NCBI GenBank assembly: GCA_947462335.1 | Contig: OX381714.1 | Coordinates: 35,612,025 to 35,676,024 of the forward strand | Length of the DNA stretch: 64,000 nucleotides | Source of the DNA: Harmothoe impar | Lineage: Eukaryota; Annelida; Polychaeta; Phyllodocida; Polynoidae | Direction of reading: 5' to 3' | Shown here: one piece after another, positions 59,277-64,000 of the stretch | Position numbering within the stretch: the first letter of the stretch is position 1 | How the letters are laid out: each line of letters starts with the position of its first letter | Translations under genes and position numbers: made by a program | The notes under the pieces: model-generated | The model's input: the letters and a program-made list of their open reading frames with translations, nothing else | The model's database searches: none | What the model was told of the DNA's origin: nothing

Positions 59277-60797
59277 TACACTGATAATAATACCTATAGT
59301 CAGTAGTGACTATACCACCATATTTTGACCCCCGTAGTCAGGGGACTATACAACTTAGTCACATATTAGTCATAAGATAGTCAGTAGTGACTATATGTGG
59401 ATCACAGAAATTGATGATGTCACAGGAATGTGTGCACAGGAAACAGTTAGGATTCAAATTTGAATGGTCCATGGCCTTCAGGTAGGCACATCCTCTTCTA
59501 AACCACTGTTCTATGGATATCCCTGCTTGTTATATGTTATGTTACAGTTGACTGGGGCAACATAAGGTGTTATAGGGTACATGAGATCTCATGTTTGATA
59601 GAGTAATCATGGTATTTTGTTCAAATGTCCCCTGCCCTGCCTTTTCCTAGCCTGTCCATTGCCCTGCCCTATCCTAGCCTGTCCCCTACCCTGCCTTATC
59701 CTAGCCTGTCCCCGAGCCTACCTTATCCTAGCCTGTCCCTGGCCTGCCTTATCCTAGCCTGTCCCATGGCCTGCCTTATGCCTAGCCTGTCCCTTGGCCT
59801 GCCTTATCCTAGCCTATCCCCTGGCCTGCCTTATCCTAGCCTGTCACCTGCCCTGCCTTATCATAGCCTGTCCCCTGCCATGCCTTCTCCTAGCATGTTC
59901 ATTGCCCTGCCTTATCCTAGCCTGTCTCCTGGCCTGCCTCATCCTAGCCTGAACCCTGCCATGCCTTATCCTAGCCTGTCCCTTGCCCTGCCCTATCCTA
60001 GCCTGTCCCCTACACTGCCTTATCCTAGCCTGTCCCCGAGCCTACCTTATCCTAGCCTGTCACCTGCCCTACCTATCCTAGCCTGTCCCTTGCCCTGCCC
60101 TATCCTAGACTGTCCCCTGCTCTACCTATCCTAGCCTGTCCCTGGCCTGCCTTATCCTAGCCTGTCTCCTGGCCTGCCTTATGCCTAGCCTGTCCCCTAG
60201 CTGCCATGCCTTCTCCTAGCATGTTCATTGCCCTGCCTTATCCTAGCCTGTCTCCTGGCCTGCTTTATCCTAGCCTGCACCTTGTCATGCCTTATTCTAG
60301 TTTGTCCCCTGGCCTACCTTATCCTAGCCTGTCACCTGCCCTGCCCTATCCTAGCCTGTCCCCTACCCTGTCTTATCCTAGCCTGTCCCCTGCCCTACCT
60401 TATCCTAGCCTGTCCCCTGCCCTACCTATCCTAGCCTGTCCCCTGTCATGCCTTATCCTAGCCTGTCCCTTTCCCTACCCTATCCTAGCCTCTCCCCTAC
60501 CCTGCCTTATCCATTCCTAGAGCAGGACAAAGCTTGATCTACCTTTCCCTTACTTCTCATGATTGACTATGTATTAGTCATAGTGACTACGTTAGACCAT
60601 GAAACCATTAAATTCATAGTCACTTGACTATATAGCACAAATCAGCCGATTTAATGGCTGACTATAGGTTGACTATATGACTAACTTACATTAGACATAG
60701 GTGACTAACTAGGTATAGCCGTTTTTTCTACGTTCACATGACTATAGAAACGTAGTCCGTAGTGACTAACATTTCCAGGTCTATTACTATCAGTGTA
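59277..60797. mobile_element. 1.5-kb inverted-repeat element carrying a minisatellite
   Basis: The left terminus is TACACTGATAATAATACCT; the right terminus, reverse complemented, is TACACTGATAGTAATAGACC. Subterminal DNA on both sides is dense in TAGTCA/TGACTA words (GTCAGTAGTGACTATA on the left, TGACTATAGGTTGACTATAT on the right). The middle is the 59620-60525 minisatellite. No transposase or other coding region is present. A target duplication is not evident. Confidence 0.6.
59620..60525. repeat. ~28-bp CCTGCCTTATCCTAGCCTGTCC minisatellite
   Basis: About 32 imperfect copies of CCTGCCTTATCCTAGCCTGT followed by CCC(C)TG. A larger segment is duplicated: CCATGCCTTCTCCTAGCATG then TTCATTGCC occurs near 59878 and again near 60204. 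Long plus-strand frames (Leu-Pro-Tyr-Pro-Ser repeats) are translations of the satellite. Confidence 0.9.
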
Positions 60798-61407
60798 GTA
60801 GTCAAACATGTAAGGGAAGAACATGTGCAAACAACATAGTGATGTTGTCTGGACTGTGTGAAGTGAGATACTATCTTTAGTATTGATAATGACTAGCGCT
60901 ATGACTACTATCTACTGTTGTACCATCCACATATTTGCTACAGCTGAATACTTGCATCTAATTGATTAAAGGAGCCCAGATTCAGCCTTTCATCCTCCTC
61001 ATGATATCAATGACAGACAAGGACACACAAGGACACACAAGTACAAGTAGCATTACTCAGGGACAAAGGATGTTATCCGGAGGCATATGGTAAATGATTA
61101 CCATCCTTAATAATGTCATGTCATCTTCACCTCTGTTATATCTATGCGACCTGTTTATTTTTGGCTGGGAGCACTTTAGCCTTCGATCCCACCTGGGCCT
61201 CAGATGCATCCCTTGGTGCTCTTTATGTCTGTATCATAATCATATTCTAGATTATAAGGTTTGAAGAAATCAATGACCCAGCAATGTCCACCAACAACAC
61301 CCATATTCAAAGGAAAATATATCTTTCGGTAAAATGTTCTATTGACATAAAGGTCCATGAATTATGTCATAGAACATACCCTTGCTTTGTATGATTAAGG
61401 TGTAGTT

Positions 61408-61650
61408 TTTAGCCCTTTAAGGGACGCATAGTGTTTGAATGTGCTATGCCCCTGGTCACCATAATGCAGGAATGCACTCTTGGCGAGTAACTCGCCAGTG
61501 CTGCCTTCATGCATGATGCTGACTCTTCATGAGTGAAACAATCCTGAATGGCCGTCATGATGCACGAATGCGAGTTACTCTCCAGGGCTGCATTCATGCA
61601 TCATGATGGCAAAGGGCATGATAAATCAAAACACCATCAAAGGGTGGAGG
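61408..61650 (+). repeat. Dispersed GCATCATGACG repeat family (copy 3, longest)
   Basis: Holds near-palindromic stretches: TTCATGCATGATG, GGCCGTCATGATGCACGAAT, CATTCATGCATCATGATGGC, and two versions of GCGAGTAACTCGCC / GCGAGTTACTCTCC. It starts near AGCCCTTTAAGGGACGCATA. It shares motif order with 9237-9330 and 19612-19770. No coding capacity is supported. Confidence 0.6.
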
Positions 61651-61799
61651 GTAGTATCCTCCCGTCCTACACTGTACAGTTCCAGTCAGTAGTCAGCAGC
61701 CACAACATCCATTACACTAACTTGCAAATGTCACGAATAGTTGCACACTCTGCACTTCTACTTTGATATTGTTTTTGTCATACGATGGCAATACTCTGA

Positions 61800-61802
<3 letters not shown>

Positions 61803-61878
<76 letters not shown>

Positions 61879-61880
61879 TA
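61803..61880. repeat. (TA)n microsatellite
   Basis: About 35 uninterrupted TA units followed by short ACATATATACAT variants. The Tyr-Ile repeat frame on the minus strand is an artefact. Confidence 0.95.
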
Positions 61881-62033
61881 CATGCCTCTGACCAGCTTGG
61901 CTTGATATGGTCAAAATACCAACAGCAGGGGGCTAATTTTAATTATAATTATATAACAGCCGCCATAACGTTTTTACACTTCCTTATATATATGAGTATA
62001 ATTCTTTTTAAAACACCTTTTTTCTGACACCTT

Positions 62034-62852
62034 GTCAGAGACGGCACCTGGGGGTCGATTCATAACATTGTACTACAGCTCAGAAAAGCTACGACCATAA
62101 GAAAAGATGTTTGTGGGGAAAAGAGAGCAAATCGTTTTTTTTCTACTGGTTGTAGTGAAGGAGTCATGCAAGGCAGTCGTACAAAAAATGTGGTACATTT
62201 CACAATGATAATCATAGGACACATTTCCTTTACTTGATTGTATGACTAGCCATTAGAAATTTGTTGTAAAAGTATTTATGATAAAAATATAACTTTTTAT
62301 TCCAGAGTGCATAAGAATATAACACACACTACGATTTAGGGGTAAATTGTTATATAATGATTTTCAAAAAATGGGTAATATTGTGAATTTATGAGGCACT
62401 CATTCTTACAAGGTAATCTACTTGTAGATAGCAGTCATTACATCTTGGTTGTGTACAGAACAAACCATTATTAAAGATTTTTTAGATGGCTGAGATGACT
62501 TTAGAGGCTGTCTCAGCCGTCTGTTGTGCAATGGGCGTTTTCCTGCTTACAACCACTATAATTATACAGGTATTCTGTGCAATAGGACAATTGGGAAATT
62601 TGCTACAATTTTCTTTTGAAATGCACCCCTTTTTTTGTACGACAGCATTCTACGATTTTCTTGAGATAAGCTAGTCTTATGAGATAAGCTGGTCGTAAGT
62701 GTGGTTATTTTTCTCCACCCTTACAACTGTTATACAGGTGTCGTAGGTATGGCATAAAATGACCCCTGGACGATCAGCAATGGTCGTAGCAGTAAAATGG
62801 CCCTCTGTGTCATAGAAACTTATGAATCGAGCCCCTGGTCAGAGACGGCACC
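62034..62852. mobile_element. 789-bp inverted-repeat element flanked by 15-bp direct repeats
   Basis: GTCAGAGACGGCACC at 62034-62048 recurs exactly at 62838-62852. The element between (62049-62837) starts TGGGGGTCGATTCATAAC and ends, reverse complemented, CAGGGGCTCGATTCATAAG. GCTACGACCAT occurs near both ends in inverted orientation. The interior holds no recognisable transposase; a 62-codon frame at 62486 has no known motif. Confidence 0.65.
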
Positions 62853-63540
62853 CGGCCAGAGACAAAAAAACATTGGCCCAAGGTCGTGAGGCACAGCCAA
62901 TAGTATTCGCATAGTAACAGCACATACACATAATGAAAACTCCCACCATTGGCTTAGTAACAGCGTTTATAGAATCTGATGATGAAAACTCCCCTGATGA
63001 ATCTTAGGAATGTCTCTATGCTATTCGGATGCTGGGTCTAAGATGTTTATATTTCACACTATTTACATTACTTTTATCGATATAAAACATTAGCACATAG
63101 CGCTCTCTGAGGTAGCTTTAGTAAAATGTCATCAAAATCTTCTTCAACACTCTGAACATTCAGAGTCATGGAGTGAGAAGATTGGGGAGTTTCTGAGATG
63201 TAATGATCTAACTGCTAATCCATACTGCCGATGGCTTATCACAACTAAAATACAATCTACATCGTTCTCCATTTCAAATTCCCATTAACTTCATGTATTT
63301 ATTCAACTTCACTGCAAAATCCGCTAGAAAGGGATTTCTCGAGGCCACATTCCTGGCGTCAACATGTAATATCTGGTGCCTCACTAAAAATCTATAGCAA
63401 GCCACTGTTATAAAATGCTTAATGTAGAACATGCGAACCAAACCCCATTACCAATATAACCCGTCGTCTCAGGTGTACCCTACAAATGCAAGCTTTTAAT
63501 TTCACCATGGCAGACATGTGGTTGGCCTGTTATACGAACA

Positions 63541-64000
63541 TTGAGGTAAAGATAATATTTGCAAATGCTATAGATATCTATGATTAAGGATGATTGGCTC
63601 ATTCACAAAGGCCTTTGAAAAAATACCACATATGACATGCATATACCTTTCTATTGAGTTGGGGACAGCTTCCGTCGCTCTTTTTCCAAAAAGAAAAGTA
63701 GTACTTACTTATAACCCATACATTATACATTTAGTTAGTCGTCGCCAGAAACGATAGGTAGCTCAAAATGATACGACTGACACAAAGCACAGACATTGCA
63801 CTGCTCTGCTATTTTAATGTTTACCCTTGGTTTCTTGTTGTACTCAGCATCTAGCCATTTATCTGTTTATGGTTTGTATTAGCGCTCTCATTTGCTGTAA
63901 ACCTATGGACATAAATTAACAATAAATCCAGTTGCCAGTTCACAGAGGGAGCCATTATTGCCATGGCTAGGGAACAATGAAAAGAATAATATCTATATGA
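63541..64000. other. No gene recognised
   Basis: AT-rich end of the window; short chance frames only. Confidence 0.5.

Larger units (their letters stand above)
60970..63540. repeat. Second diverged duplication, copy D
   Basis: Partner of 53570-55870, with an offset of about 7.4 kb at the left landmarks. The difference in spacing is partly explained by insertions unique to this copy: the dispersed repeat at 61408-61650, the TA microsatellite at 61803, and the element at 62049-62837. Confidence 0.7.

Noticed and set aside
59625..60520. Plus-strand frames of 169 and 104 codons with Leu-Pro-Tyr-Pro-Ser repeats
   Set aside because: Repeat translation of the 28-bp minisatellite.
62486..62674. 62-codon frame inside the 789-bp element as a transposase remnant
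   Set aside because: Hydrophobic, no catalytic motif, and too short.

Overview
The window looks like AT-rich nuclear DNA of a metazoan, most likely a marine invertebrate. Coding density is almost nil. It holds many short inverted-repeat elements (MITE-like), minisatellites, and one APE-type non-LTR retrotransposon of CR1/L2 character. I see no host gene with convincing exons, no rRNA, no intact tRNA and no CRISPR. The species cannot be named from the sequence.

Layout. 1-3375 is satellite DNA: a 15-17 bp CCCCGCTACACCGAT-type minisatellite inside a higher-order repeat of about 1.82 kb, then 118-bp and 67-bp tandem units. 3376-30590 is gene-poor sequence with scattered MITE-like elements (4287, 8372, 8969, 9237, 12945, 19612, 22735) and microsatellites. 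30590-32140 and 46470-47065 match 47690-49595 and 50255-50890 in the same order. This is an old tandem duplication whose first copy was split by a large insertion at 32775-46249.

That 13.5-kb insertion is the main item of interest. Its ends are inverted copies of each other and are flanked by ATT on both sides. Inverted similarity runs inward for roughly 0.7 kb per arm. The left arm has a 3.8-kb satellite block (32961-36756) lodged in it; the right arm lacks it. The block is itself roughly palindromic around a 207-bp MITE. The loop (about 37.3-45.2 kb) is a retroelement. It carries, in order, a basic and coiled-coil ORF1, a NADAR (YbiA/DUF1768-type) domain in the -1 frame joined at a C7 run, an SGNH-esterase-like ORF, a ~230-bp tandem array of short RNA hairpins (one with compensatory changes on both sides of the stem), and an endonuclease-reverse transcriptase ORF2 with a single in-frame stop.

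If this were one transcription unit, the ORF1 and NADAR products would form or escort the ribonucleoprotein, the SGNH-like protein would be an accessory, and ORF2 would nick target DNA and reverse transcribe. The NADAR cargo suggests reversal of ADP-ribosylation, which is inference.

47-64 kb holds the second duplicate copy, more MITEs, a second diverged duplication (53.57-55.87 kb against 60.97-63.54 kb), a near-consensus CTCF-like site at 54252, a smaller inverted-repeat element carrying a minisatellite (59277-60797), a long TA microsatellite, and an inverted-repeat element flanked by a 15-bp direct repeat (62034-62852).
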